Origin: Rhizobiales bacterium dw_265
Lineage (GTDB): Bacteria > Pseudomonadota > Alphaproteobacteria > Micropepsales > Micropepsaceae
NCBI GenBank assembly: GCA_018449595.1
Contig: JAAVUU010000001.1
Coordinates: 682,001-746,000 of the forward strand
Length of the DNA: 64,000 nt
Direction of reading: 5' to 3'
Part shown: in pieces, positions 8,112 to 16,084 of the stretch
Layout: each line of letters begins with the position of its first letter
How positions within the stretch are numbered: the first letter of the stretch is position 1
Program-made: the position numbers and the translations under genes
The notes under the pieces: model-generated
Seen by the model: only the letters and a program-made list of their open reading frames with translations
Databases searched by the model: none
What the model was told of the DNA's origin: nothing

Positions 8112-9785
8112 TTACTCCGCAGCCTCCGCCATCCCGGCGCGCTGGCGGGCGAGATAGGCATGGATGGCCGACACCACGGTCGAGCCCTCGCCCACCGCCG
8201 CCGCCACCCGCTTGACCGAGCCGCAACGGATATCGCCCACCGCGAAGACGCCCTCGCGGCTGGTCGCCAGCAGATGGTTGTTGTCCTTGCCCGTCACCAC
8301 GAAACCCTTGGCGTCGAGCTGGATGTCGGAGCCTTCCAGCCAGTCGGTGTTGGGATCGGCGCCGATGAAGGAGAAGATGTGGCTGACGGGATAGGTGTTC
8401 TTCTCACCCTTTTCGTGATGTTGCAGGGTGACGCTTTCCAGCACGCCTTCGGCGCCGCCCAGGCCGCAGATTTCCGTGCGCAGCACCACTTCGACATTGG
8501 ACAGCGCCCGGATGCGGTCAACCAGATATTGCGACATGGTGGCTTCAAGGCTGCGGCCGCGCACCACCATCCAGAGCTTCTGGACCTTGCCGGCCAGGAA
8601 CACCACCGCCTGCCCCGCCGAATTGCCCGCCCCGGTCAGTACCACTTCCTGGCCGGCGCAAAGCCGCGTTTCCACGGCGCTGGCCCAGTAATGGATGCAG
8701 GAACCTTCGAACTCCGAAAGATTGTCTATGTTCAGGCGGCGATAGCGCGCCCCGCCCGCCAGCACCACCGTGCGCGCCCTGACGGTCTCGTCATTGCCCA
8801 GCGTGAGGGTGAACAGTCCGCTGTCGTCGGGGGCCAGCAGCCGGGCTTCATCGGGAATGGCGATCTCGGCGCCGAATTTCTGCGCCTGGTTGTAGGCGCG
8901 CGCCATCAGCGCCAGGCCGGAAATGCCGGTGGGAAAGCCCAGGTAATTCTCGATGCGCGACGAAGCACCCGCCTGGCCGCCGAAGCTGCGGCAGTCCAGC
9001 ACCAAAGTGGAAAGCCCCTCCGACGCGGCATAGACGGCGCAGGCCAGGCCCGCCGGGCCGCTGCCCACCACGGCCACGTCATAGACATGATCGGGATCAA
9101 TAGGCTTGACCAGGCCGATGCAGCGCGCCAGCTCGCTTTCGCTGGGATTGCGCAGGATCTGGCCGCCGGGACACAGCACGATGGGCAGGTGCTCCGGCTG
9201 GATGGTGAATTTTTCCAGCAGGGTCTGGGCGCAGCTGTCGCTGCCGGAATCCAGCGCACGAAGGGGATGGCCGTTGCGGCGCAGGAAATTCTCCAGCCGC
9301 AGCATGTCCATGCTGCCGGCCGGCCCGATCAGGATCGGCCCGGTCTGGCCGGATTGCAGCAGCCCGACGCGGCGCAGAATCAGCGCCCGCATGATGCGCT
9401 CGCCCAGTTCGGCTTCCTGCACCAGCACATCGCGCAGCCGGCGCGGCGGCACCACGATGGCTTCCACATCGGTCTCGGCGACGGCGTCCACCAGCGCCGG
9501 GCGGTTGGACAATTGCGCCAGTTCGCCCAGGAAGGAGCCGGGACCGTGCTTGACGATGGATTCGCGCCCCGACACCGCCCCGCCCTGGCGCACGTCGATC
9601 TCGCCTTTCAGGACAAAGGCCATGCCCGGCGCGATGTCGCCCGCCTTCATGATGCTGGTACCGGCCGCAAAGCTGCGCACTTCGCCGAAACGGCGCAGCC
9701 GCGCGAAGTCGTGTTCGTCCAGATGGGGAAACATCTGGGCGCGGCGCGTGTCTATCAGCGACGGAACGTCTTTGCTGTCTGCCAT
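8112..9785 (-). CDS. Cyclic-nucleotide-binding-domain FAD/NAD(P) oxidoreductase
   Basis: A 557-residue two-part protein. Residues ~15-140 are a cNMP-binding/CRP-like domain (FAAGTSIMKAGDIAPGMAFVLKGEIDV, then PGSFLGELAQLSNRPA). After a linker, residues ~250-550 form a thioredoxin-reductase-like flavoprotein with VVGSGPAGLACAVYAASEG for FAD, VVLTGAGNSAGQAVVFLAG for NAD(P)H and GVFAVGDIRCGSVKR at the end. The redox CxxC of true thioredoxin reductase is missing: its place reads CIHYWAS. The ATG at 9785 begins the natural N-terminus (MADSKDVPSL); an upstream in-frame ATG adds unrelated residues. It is followed by the zinc-finger gene, a recurring pair. Confidence 0.85.
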   Translation of the reverse strand: MADSKDVPSLIDTRRAQMFPHLDEHDFARLRRFGEVRSFAAGTSIMKAGDIAPGMAFVLKGEIDVRQGGAVSGRESIVKHGPGSFLGELAQLSNRPALVDAVAETDVEAIVVPPRRLRDVLVQEAELGERIMRALILRRVGLLQSGQTGPILIGPAGSMDMLRLENFLRRNGHPLRALDSGSDSCAQTLLEKFTIQPEHLPIVLCPGGQILRNPSESELARCIGLVKPIDPDHVYDVAVVGSGPAGLACAVYAASEGLSTLVLDCRSFGGQAGASSRIENYLGFPTGISGLALMARAYNQAQKFGAEIAIPDEARLLAPDDSGLFTLTLGNDETVRARTVVLAGGARYRRLNIDNLSEFEGSCIHYWASAVETRLCAGQEVVLTGAGNSAGQAVVFLAGKVQKLWMVVRGRSLEATMSQYLVDRIRALSNVEVVLRTEICGLGGAEGVLESVTLQHHEKGEKNTYPVSHIFSFIGADPNTDWLEGSDIQLDAKGFVVTGKDNNHLLATSREGVFAVGDIRCGSVKRVAAAVGEGSTVVSAIHAYLARQRAGMAEAAE

Positions 9786-9883
9786 GGCGCGGGAGCGTAC
9801 TGAAGGCGGCAACGGCTGGCTAGGGGTTCTGAAACGCGAAGACTTTCCGCGCGTTACCGCAGGCACCACAAGGAAGGAACCCG

Positions 9884-10039
9884 ATGCCGCGCCTGGTTCT
9901 GCTGATTGTGCTTGTTCTGGCGATCCTGGGATCGGTTCCCCTGTGGGGTTATTCCACCGGCTGGGGCTATGGCCCGTCCGGCGGCCTGGGCCTGGTGCTG
10001 GTCATCGTCCTGATCCTGATACTGGCCGGACGGCTTTGA
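9884..10039 (+). CDS. DUF3309 small membrane protein
   Basis: A 51-residue protein starting MPRLVLLIVLVLAILGSVP and continuing WGYSTGWGYGPSGGLGLVLVIVLILILAGRL. Two hydrophobic helices around an aromatic WGYS...WGYGPSGG loop are the signature of DUF3309 (PF11752). The function is unknown; it is common in alphaproteobacteria and often stress-linked. An AAGGAAGG ribosome binding site lies just upstream. The stop directly abuts the stop of the convergent esterase gene. Confidence 0.85.
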   Translation: MPRLVLLIVLVLAILGSVPLWGYSTGWGYGPSGGLGLVLVIVLILILAGRL

Positions 10040-11200
10040 TCAGCGTTTCTTGACAAGCCCGGCAGCCGTCAACGCCCGCCGGATGAGGTCTTCGATCCGG
10101 TTGCGGCGCACCGTGGGCGGCTCGTCGGCCATACCCAGCGCCGCTTCGATCTGCGGCAGCGTCGTCTGTTCCACCACCGCTGGCTGCTCGACGGGCTGCT
10201 CGACCGGCGGTTCCACCGGCGGCACGATGCGCACCGGCTTGGGCTTGGCCGCCTTTTCGGTCAGCCCCCAGAATTCCGCGATGCGGCTGGAAGACGAGAT
10301 CCCCGCCTCCAGGATGAAGGGCATGGGGGTGCCGGCATCGCGCGATGCGATCGGCGTGCCATGGCCCAGGGCCGGCAGGGTATAGACTTCCAGCGTATCG
10401 CCCCAACTGAGCCGGATGGCGCCGTCCACCTGCTGCGGCTTCGCCGCGGTCAGTTCGAGGCCATGCACATCGGCCCATTGCGCCACACTGGCCTGGGCAT
10501 TGGTGAGATTGACCGTCGCATCCATGCCGCCATGCCAGATCGAGATACGCGGCCAGGGGCCTTTGAAATCCGATGCCGCGCGCACCGCATCGCCCCATTG
10601 CCGCGGCGTGCGCAGCGGCGCGCTGCGCATGGACTCCAGCGCCTCGCGCACATTCGCCGCCGCGCCATAGGGCAGGCCCGCGATGATCGCGCCGCCCGCG
10701 AACAGTTCGGGATAGCTTGCCAGCATCGCCGCCGTCATCGCCCCACCCGCCGACAGGCCGGTGATGAAGACCCGCCTGGCGTCGAGCTTATGCGCATCCA
10801 GCATGGTCTGGATCATCGCCGCGATGGAAGCGGCCTCGCCCACGCCGCGCGCGATGTCGTCGGGCAGGAACCAGTCGAAACAGGTGTTGGGATTGTTGAC
10901 GGCCTTTTGTTCGGCCGCCAGCACGGCAAAGCCCAGCCGGCCGGCCAGTTCGTTCCAGCCCGTGCCAAGGCAATAGCCGGCGGCGGTCTGGCCGCAGCCA
11001 TGCAGCAGCACCACCAGCGGCGCGCCGGCCTTTATGCCGGGGGGCAGATAGCTGAACATGCGCAGATTGCCCGGATTGGGCGCAAAGGCGGTTTCCACCA
11101 GTGCCGTCGCCGCCGGCGCCGGGCGGCGCTTCAGCGGATTGGCCTTGCCACCAGGGCCCAGAGTCTCGAACCGCATGATGCTCACCAGTTTCCGCCACAT
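10040..11200 (-). CDS. PHB depolymerase family esterase
   Basis: A 386-residue alpha/beta hydrolase of the esterase_phb (short-chain PHA depolymerase, LpqC-like) family. Features in order: RMFSYLPPGIKAGAPLVVLLHGCGQTA, an NPNTCFDWF segment typical of the family, and the nucleophile Ser150 in GLSAGGAMTAAML. Late residues include GHGTPI with the probable catalytic His. A C-terminal extension rich in PVEQPVEQP leads to a short helical tail. It should hydrolyse polyhydroxybutyrate, oligomers or feruloyl-type esters. A perfect TGTTGCA-G-TGCAACA palindrome lies 21 bases upstream of the start. Confidence 0.8.
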   Translation of the reverse strand: MWRKLVSIMRFETLGPGGKANPLKRRPAPAATALVETAFAPNPGNLRMFSYLPPGIKAGAPLVVLLHGCGQTAAGYCLGTGWNELAGRLGFAVLAAEQKAVNNPNTCFDWFLPDDIARGVGEAASIAAMIQTMLDAHKLDARRVFITGLSAGGAMTAAMLASYPELFAGGAIIAGLPYGAAANVREALESMRSAPLRTPRQWGDAVRAASDFKGPWPRISIWHGGMDATVNLTNAQASVAQWADVHGLELTAAKPQQVDGAIRLSWGDTLEVYTLPALGHGTPIASRDAGTPMPFILEAGISSSSRIAEFWGLTEKAAKPKPVRIVPPVEPPVEQPVEQPAVVEQTTLPQIEAALGMADEPPTVRRNRIEDLIRRALTAAGLVKKR

Positions 11201-11220
11201 GACGTGCTACTCCCATATTA

Positions 11221-11235
11221 TGTTGCAGTGCAACA
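11221..11235. promoter_or_regulatory. TGTTGCA/TGCAACA operator-like palindrome
   Basis: A perfect 7-base inverted repeat (TGTTGCA G TGCAACA) lies 21 bases upstream of the esterase start. The TGC-rich core resembles sites bound by PhaR/AniA-type regulators of polyhydroxybutyrate metabolism, which would fit the downstream gene. This assignment is inference; only the palindrome is directly seen. Confidence 0.45.
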
Positions 11236-11353
11236 ATTACAAGATATGGAATTGCGACAATCGGCCTTTCGCAAAACGCCCCGATTTCACGCAACTTTAA
11301 CCAGAAAGTCAGGTTTCGCAGGCTGTTGCGCGTGATCGCGCGTTATTGGTTGC

Positions 11354-11575
11354 ATGGCCCATTCTGCAATCGGCAGCGATCTTCGCAACCTGATGGGCGT
11401 GGCGATCAAGCTGCGCCAGCTGGCGGCCAACACCCCGCCCAACAGCGACCGCAAACTGTATCTGCAGGCTGCGACGGCGCTGGAAGAACGCGCCAAGTGG
11501 ATGGCCGCGTCCCTGCCGTCGGATGCCCATGACAAGGACACCGATCCGCACCGTCCGGTGGACATCATCGTCTGA
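11354..11575 (+). CDS. Small hypothetical protein
   Basis: A 73-residue predicted soluble helical protein (MAHSAIGSDLRNLMGVAIKLRQLA...) ending HRPVDIIV. Codon use has the strong third-position GC bias of real genes in the window. No known domain is recognised. The N-terminal half looks like an amphipathic two-helix unit (RQLAANTPPNSDRKLYLQAATALEERAKWM). No strong ribosome binding site is seen. Confidence 0.5.
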   Translation: MAHSAIGSDLRNLMGVAIKLRQLAANTPPNSDRKLYLQAATALEERAKWMAASLPSDAHDKDTDPHRPVDIIV

Positions 11576-11672
11576 ATGTCGCGGGCGGCAAACTTCTGAC
11601 ACCGTTTTAATGTGAGCATCGGCATGTTGTGCCGTCACAATGCGCGCACACACTTGGAGACAGGCCACACGG

Positions 11673-12098
11673 ATGGCGTCAACTAAGGCTCGGGTCATGT
11701 TCCTGCGAACGGCTTTTGCGGCGATGCTGCTGCTGTCCCTGCCCGCCCTCACGCCCGCTTTGGCCCAGGCGCCCGAGGCACCGGCAGCGGTGGATGCGCC
11801 GCCGCCGCCAGAATCCGCCCTGCAAGAACCCGCCGCCGCTCCAGCGTCCGCTGCCGCGGCGCCGGTGCCCTTGGACAATCCGGTTTATACGCAGGATACG
11901 CCGGTGGAAAAGATCGCCGCCGATCCCCAGGCCAAGGCCATCCTGGATCGCGACATCCCCGGCCTGTTGAGCGACATCCGCTATCCTTTGTTCAAGGGCA
12001 TGAGCCTGAAGGCGATGAGCCAGGCCTCGGACGGCGACCTCACCCAGGAAACGGTGAACAAGACCGTCGCCGACCTGCAGGCGCTGTTTCCGCGCTGA
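11673..12098 (+). CDS. Secreted hypothetical protein
   Basis: A ~141-residue exported protein. A hydrophobic segment MFLRTAFAAMLLLSLPALTPALAQA gives a signal peptide with an ALA-type cleavage site. A Pro/Ala-rich linker (APEAPAAVDAPPPPESA) follows, then a compact conserved domain: TPVEKIAADPQAKAILDRDIPGLLSDIRYPLFKGMSLKAMSQ. This small domain occurs in many alphaproteobacterial exported proteins of unknown function. The start is uncertain: ATGs at 11640, 11673 and 11697 are in frame. The stop is 1 base before the methyltransferase ATG, suggesting an operon. Confidence 0.6.
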   Translation: MASTKARVMFLRTAFAAMLLLSLPALTPALAQAPEAPAAVDAPPPPESALQEPAAAPASAAAAPVPLDNPVYTQDTPVEKIAADPQAKAILDRDIPGLLSDIRYPLFKGMSLKAMSQASDGDLTQETVNKTVADLQALFPR

Positions 12099-12099
12099 G

Positions 12100-12741
12100 A
12101 TGGAACAGTATCTCTATTTCGGCAGCCTGGGGCCGCATGAACGCCAGTACCATGTGCCGCAATTCATCGGCCTGGCGCTGGAGCCGGCGCATGACCGCGA
12201 AGTCCGGCACAATCTCACCGAACCGCTGCCCTTCGCCGACGGCGTCATCGCCAAGGTCCAGGCCCAGGACGTGCTGGAGCACCTGCCGATGGACAAGGTG
12301 CCGGCGGTGCTGGATGAAATCTGGCGGGTGCTGAAACCGGGCGGGGTGTTTCGCCTCAGCGTGCCGGACTATCGCTCGCCTATCCACAAGCGGCGCTCGG
12401 TCTATGACGCGCGCGGCCGAGTGATCGGCGACATGCTGATGGGGGCCAGCCCCTGGCTGGACACAGCGACCGGCGATGCGCGGGTGCGGTTCGCCGGCGG
12501 CGGCGAGGCGCATCTGTGGTTTCCCCGCTATGAACTGATCACCCATCTGGTGCTGAAATCGGAAATCCGCAAAAGCCAGGTCACGTTTTACCAATGCTTC
12601 CTGGACGATTTCACCTTCCTGGCCGAACCGATCCCGGATGAAGAGATGTTCGTGCAGCGCGCCTTGCCGCACGACCGGCGCAGCGGCGGCGCCCCCATCT
12701 CCATTGTGGCGGATTTTGTGAAACTGCCCGCGCCCTGCTAG
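12100..12741 (+). CDS. SAM-dependent methyltransferase
   Basis: A 213-residue class I methyltransferase. Although motif I is weak, the middle shows the family pattern NLTEPLPFADGVIAKVQAQDVLEHLPMDKVPAVLDEIWRVLKPGGVFRLSVPDY, which is motifs II-IV of the Methyltransf_11-like families that act on small molecules or polysaccharide precursors. Residues after ~115 form a substrate lid. The gene directly follows a secreted hypothetical protein gene and precedes the DUF2127 gene by 8 bases. The substrate is unknown. Confidence 0.75.
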   Translation: MEQYLYFGSLGPHERQYHVPQFIGLALEPAHDREVRHNLTEPLPFADGVIAKVQAQDVLEHLPMDKVPAVLDEIWRVLKPGGVFRLSVPDYRSPIHKRRSVYDARGRVIGDMLMGASPWLDTATGDARVRFAGGGEAHLWFPRYELITHLVLKSEIRKSQVTFYQCFLDDFTFLAEPIPDEEMFVQRALPHDRRSGGAPISIVADFVKLPAPC

Positions 12742-12749
12742 GGAAAGCC

Positions 12750-13235
12750 ATGGCCAAACGCGGTTCGCTCGCCCATCTCGCCTATGTCACGACCATCGCC
12801 ATCAAGGGCTTTGACGGCGGGTTGGAGACATTGGCCGGCCTGGTGATCTGGATCACCGGGCCGCAACGCCTGTATCGCTGGGTGATCCGCGTCACCGCGC
12901 CCGAACTGTATGACGGCAGCCATGAGCGCGCCGTCCATGCCATCCGCCGGGGCGCCGAGCATCTGGCGACCAGCGGCGCCGGCTATATCGTGTTCTATTT
13001 GCTGGTGCACGGCCTTCTGAAACTGGGCCTGGCCACGGTGCTGCTGAAGGGCGGCGGGCGCTGGATATTTCCCGTCGCCACCTTCATCCTGGTCGGCTTC
13101 ATCGCCTATATGGGCATCAAGCTGAACGAAAACTGGTCCAACTGGCTCTTTGGCTTCGCGCTGTTCGATGCGCTGACCCTGGCCCTGGTGCTGAACGAGT
13201 GGTGGCGCGGCGCGGCGCAGGTCAGAAGACCTTGA
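12750..13235 (+). CDS. DUF2127 membrane protein
   Basis: A 161-residue inner-membrane protein with hydrophobic helices near residues 30-45, 75-95, 105-125 and 135-150 (YIVFYLLVHGLLKLGLATVLL, FPVATFILVGFIAYMGIKL, WLFGFALFDALTLALVLNEW). This topology and the early KGFDGGLETLAGLVI segment match DUF2127, a family of unknown function. Its 3' end overlaps the convergent hemerythrin gene by 14 bases. Confidence 0.75.
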   Translation: MAKRGSLAHLAYVTTIAIKGFDGGLETLAGLVIWITGPQRLYRWVIRVTAPELYDGSHERAVHAIRRGAEHLATSGAGYIVFYLLVHGLLKLGLATVLLKGGGRWIFPVATFILVGFIAYMGIKLNENWSNWLFGFALFDALTLALVLNEWWRGAAQVRRP

Positions 13236-13737
13236 CCAGCGATTTCGCCGCCAGGAAATCGCGATTCATCTGTTCGCGCTGTTCGGCGGAGAAGTTCTCC
13301 TTCACCTCGTCCCAGATGTTCTTTTCCTCTTCCCGGACGTGATGGTCGATCAGTTCCTTGAGCACCTTGGCGGCGGCCTTGAACTGCGGCGTGTTGGCGG
13401 CAAGCTTGTCCAGTTGCAGCAGGGTGGCGCTGGCCAGCGCGTGTTCGGTATAGCCTTCGGCGCCGTCGATCTTGGGCTTCTCGCCGCGGAGCGCCGAGAC
13501 CGGATCGTAAACCGCCTGCTCCTCGGCCTTGGTATGGGGCACCAGCGCCTGCTTGATTTTGGCGACCAGCCGCTTCTGTTCCCGGCCGTCCTCGCTCTTG
13601 GTCAGCTTTTCCAGAAGTTCCTGCACCTCGTCATGCTCGGCCTGCAGGGTGTCCAGGATATCGGTTTCGTCCTCGCCGGGGGAAAAAGCGCCCAGCACGG
13701 ATTTTGTGGCCTGTTCGATGGCGGTTCTGACGGTCAT
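13222..13737 (-). CDS. Hemerythrin-like HHE domain protein
   Basis: A 171-residue four-helix protein of the hemerythrin/HHE cation-binding family. Iron-ligand candidates appear as LQAEHDEVQELLEKL, LVPHTKAEEQAVYDP, EHALASATLLQLDKL and LIDHHVREEEKNIWDEV. The ATG at 13737 begins MTVRTAIEQATKSVLG; an upstream in-frame start adds unrelated residues. Such proteins sense or store O2, NO or iron and protect against oxidative stress. The neighbour at 13918 is also a stress-type protein, divergently transcribed. Confidence 0.85.
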   Translation of the reverse strand: MTVRTAIEQATKSVLGAFSPGEDETDILDTLQAEHDEVQELLEKLTKSEDGREQKRLVAKIKQALVPHTKAEEQAVYDPVSALRGEKPKIDGAEGYTEHALASATLLQLDKLAANTPQFKAAAKVLKELIDHHVREEEKNIWDEVKENFSAEQREQMNRDFLAAKSLVKVF

Positions 13738-13917
13738 GGCGGGTTCCTTGGCAAAGCTTCCCTTGCCCAACGTGCCTGCGGTGCCGGGGTTTCCCACACG
13801 GCATGAGAAACTCGGTGCGCAAACGCACCTTCGATTTTGCGAAAGAGAATTCCGAGTGTCCCGGCAACAACAGGCGGCACGCCGCGTTATCGCTGGACAC
13901 CAACATTGGAGGAACGC

Positions 13918-14289
13918 ATGACGACCCCCAGCGGCCACACCACCGCCATTCTCGCATCCAAGGTGAAGGGCACCGCCGTCTACAACGACGCCGGCGACAA
14001 GATCGGCACTGTCGAAGACGTGGTGCTGGACAAAGAGTCCAATCAAATCCTGTTCGCGGCGCTGGGTTTCGGCGGCGTGCTGGGCATGGGCGAGAAATAC
14101 TATCCCGTGCCGTGGTCCCTGCTCGACTATAGCGAGGACAAGGGCGGCTATATCGTTCCACTGGCCAAGGAACAACTCGACAGAGCGCCTTCCTATGACC
14201 TCAAGGATCTGACCAGGCATGACGGCAGTCTGGGCAGCATCCGCGACACCAGCTATTCCTTCTACAAGGTGGATCGCGACTGGCAGTAA
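13918..14289 (+). CDS. PRC-barrel domain protein
   Basis: A 123-residue PRC-barrel protein: ASKVKGTAVYNDAGDKIGTVEDVVLDKESNQILFAALGFGGVLGMGEKYYPVPW. The motif GxxVYNxxGDKIGxVxDVVLDK is typical of the family, which is abundant in alphaproteobacteria and often stress-induced. A strong GGAGG ribosome binding site is about 5 bases before the ATG at 13918. Divergent from the hemerythrin gene, with a ~180-base shared promoter region. Confidence 0.85.
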   Translation: MTTPSGHTTAILASKVKGTAVYNDAGDKIGTVEDVVLDKESNQILFAALGFGGVLGMGEKYYPVPWSLLDYSEDKGGYIVPLAKEQLDRAPSYDLKDLTRHDGSLGSIRDTSYSFYKVDRDWQ

Positions 14290-14305
14290 GGCGCCAAAGG
14301 CATCG

Positions 14306-14331
14306 GGCCGTCGCGGGACATCGCGGCGGCC
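14306..14331. terminator. Candidate hairpin between convergent genes
   Basis: A 10-base nearly perfect stem (GGCCGTCGCG and CGCGGCGGCC, one mismatch) with a 6-base loop fills the gap between the PRC-barrel and lectin-like gene stops. No T-run follows on either strand, so it is a weak terminator or mRNA-end stem. Confidence 0.35.
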
Positions 14332-14928
14332 TCAGCCGCCGAATTCCACCAGATAGCCGGCGACACCTTCCTCGGCGTCGCCGTTGCCCAGCACGGTGCT
14401 GAACTGCGGCACGCCGTATGAAAACAGCGTGACGCAGCAGACCCTGGCGGTGTCCCATTTGCCGCCATGCTGGAAGGCCGATGTCATCCAGTTGGCATAT
14501 AGCCCGCCCGCCGCCTCGCCCTGCTCATAGCCGCGCCAGAACAGCCGGCCCTTGCCGCCATCGGCGGCGCCGTCCGGGCCTGTCGTCCAGCGCCATTCGC
14601 CCGGCGCGGTCTGGCGGCCGCCCAGAAGGGTGACGTCGGGATATTTCCGGGGAAAGACGTGATCCACGATGAACTGGTATTCCACGGCGCTGTCTATGGT
14701 CGCCAGATAGCCCGGATGACCGCGATAGGTCCGCGCCGCCGCGCCGGCGCGCGCCGCATCCCAGGCGATGTTGCGCGCCGCGACATATTCATAGGCATGG
14801 CCGTCGGGCGCGGGGATGATCTCGCTGGTCTTGAGCTGGGACGATTGCAACTGGCGCATCGCCAGCCACGCCGACGCGCCGGCGATCACGACCGCCGCCA
14901 GCAGGCCGGCTTTCACGCCCAGTCTCAT
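14332..14928 (-). CDS. Membrane-anchored C-type lectin-like protein
   Basis: A 198-residue protein with one N-terminal membrane/signal helix (MRLGVKAGLLAAVVIAGASAWLAM). The rest follows the C-type lectin-like pattern of bacterial PEP or Ig-linked proteins: GHAYEYVAARNIAWDAARAGAAARTY, GYLATIDSAVEYQFI, LGGRQTAPGEWRWTTGPDG, RLFWRGYEQGE and a late WDT..CCVTLF segment. It may bind a sugar or ligand at the cell surface. No sugar-ligand EPN/QPD triad can be pinned, so binding is unproven. Confidence 0.65.
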   Translation of the reverse strand: MRLGVKAGLLAAVVIAGASAWLAMRQLQSSQLKTSEIIPAPDGHAYEYVAARNIAWDAARAGAAARTYRGHPGYLATIDSAVEYQFIVDHVFPRKYPDVTLLGGRQTAPGEWRWTTGPDGAADGGKGRLFWRGYEQGEAAGGLYANWMTSAFQHGGKWDTARVCCVTLFSYGVPQFSTVLGNGDAEEGVAGYLVEFGG

Positions 14929-15144
14929 GCAGGATGCCCTTCAGCGGGCGCAAGCTAGGGTGATTTGCGGACTGTCTCAATATAGGCGGCGGACAGGGTG
15001 CCTGACCCATCGGAGTCTTCCGTAGTCCACCACAGTCTATAGCCGCCTCGAATAAACAAGCCATTACAATTACTTACGTCGCATTCCGTCCGGCGCAATC
15101 TGTACAGGTACCGCATAATCCGCTCGAAATTCGGGGTGGATTAA

Positions 15145-15482
15145 GGGGTACAAGACATGGCCCTTCATTGCTTGGTGGCGCTGGACCTTTCGCGGGATAT
15201 GAAGCCGGGCCGGTACTCGGATGGCGGCGGCCTTTGCCTTGTTGTTTACCGCAACAGATCGCGGTCCTGGGTTTTCCGCTACATGCTGAACGGGCGGTTG
15301 CGGGAGATGGGCCTTGGTTCTTTCAATGCAATACCGCTCGCGGAAGCCCGCAAAAGAGCTTCCGACTCCTGCCTCCTCAAAAGTGAGGGGACCGATCCGA
15401 TAGAAGCCCGCCGCCGCAAGCGGCAGGAAGCCAAGCTGGAAGAGGCGCGGGCGCTCACCTTCCAGCAATGCGCGGAAACCTA
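15145..15482 (+). pseudogene. Truncated tyrosine-type integrase, N-terminal part
   Basis: An ATG at 15157 opens a frame to 15600 whose first ~110 residues are the Arm-DNA-binding (DUF4102) domain of P4-like island integrases: GRYSDGGGLCLVVYRNRSRSWVFRYMLNGRLREMGLGSF, then EARKRAS and PIEARRRKRQEAKLEEARALTFQQCAETYIE. After ~15482 the sequence becomes unrelated, so core-binding and catalytic domains are missing. GGGGTACA, an arm-site-like repeat, lies just before the ATG. About 88% DNA identity by eye to bases ~52923-53133 shows it is a diverged paralogue of the second remnant there. Confidence 0.8.
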
Positions 15483-15600
15483 TATCGAGCCATACGGTGC
15501 TGATCACCAGGCGCTGAGGCCACGCCTTGGTGGTTATCCGGAATTTATTTGTCCGCGTTCCGGCGCTAAATTACCCGCGGATTCGTCGACGGAGATGTAG

Positions 15601-16084
15601 GCGCCCTGCCCTATCGGCTGATGTTCGCATCGCGCCTTGTGCCCGAATCCGGCACGGGCGGCGCCTTGGAAACCGCCGCCACCGGGGCCTCAAGAAGCCC
15701 AACTCATCAGGGCCCGATTGCTCGGGCTGGTCATGCTGACGACGGACGGGCAAATCAACCGGCCCTTGGCGGAACTGGTCGAAGTGTCGATCCGTTCAAA
15801 CCATCCGGACAACCCCCGGTGTTGATCCAAGTGGAGACAGGGATATTCCTGCCCCGCGACGACGCGGGACTTTAAACGGCCCTTATCGCTGCTGCCCTGC
15901 CGGCAGGAGGACGCTCGTCAGCGCGCCGTATTCCATCGCAGTTGCCTCCTCGTCATGCCTTCGGGGTCGAAGCGAGAAACTTTAGCGGCCGATAATGGCG
16001 ACAGGGTGGAATTGGCGCGCATAAGCGCCGCCTGGAGCCCGCTGCTGTGCAAAACCGATCCGGGCCGCCTCGAAGCCGAACCGC
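15601..16084. other. 484-base stretch without a recognised gene
   Basis: Between the truncated integrase and the amidohydrolase stop no frame has a convincing product. Short open frames (for example 15637-15825, with QINRPLAELVEVSIRSNHPDN) match no family known to me. A perfect 12-base palindrome CCTGCCGGCAGG lies at 15896-15907. This is probably decayed island sequence. Confidence 0.5.

Noticed and set aside
8112-9785. Call as a true thioredoxin reductase
   Set aside because: The active-site CxxC is missing, so disulfide reduction is not supported.
8160-9803. Plus-strand long frame opposite the cNMP/FAD oxidoreductase
   Set aside because: Antisense shadow with no recognisable product.
15000-15160. 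att site copy of tRNA-Ser 3' end near the first integrase remnant
   Set aside because: Only short matches such as GGTACC; no convincing direct repeat of the tRNA 3' end could be seen.
15637-15825. Short frame with RPLAELVEVSIRSNHPDN
   Set aside because: No family, no ribosome binding site and in decayed sequence next to an integrase remnant; not supported as a gene.
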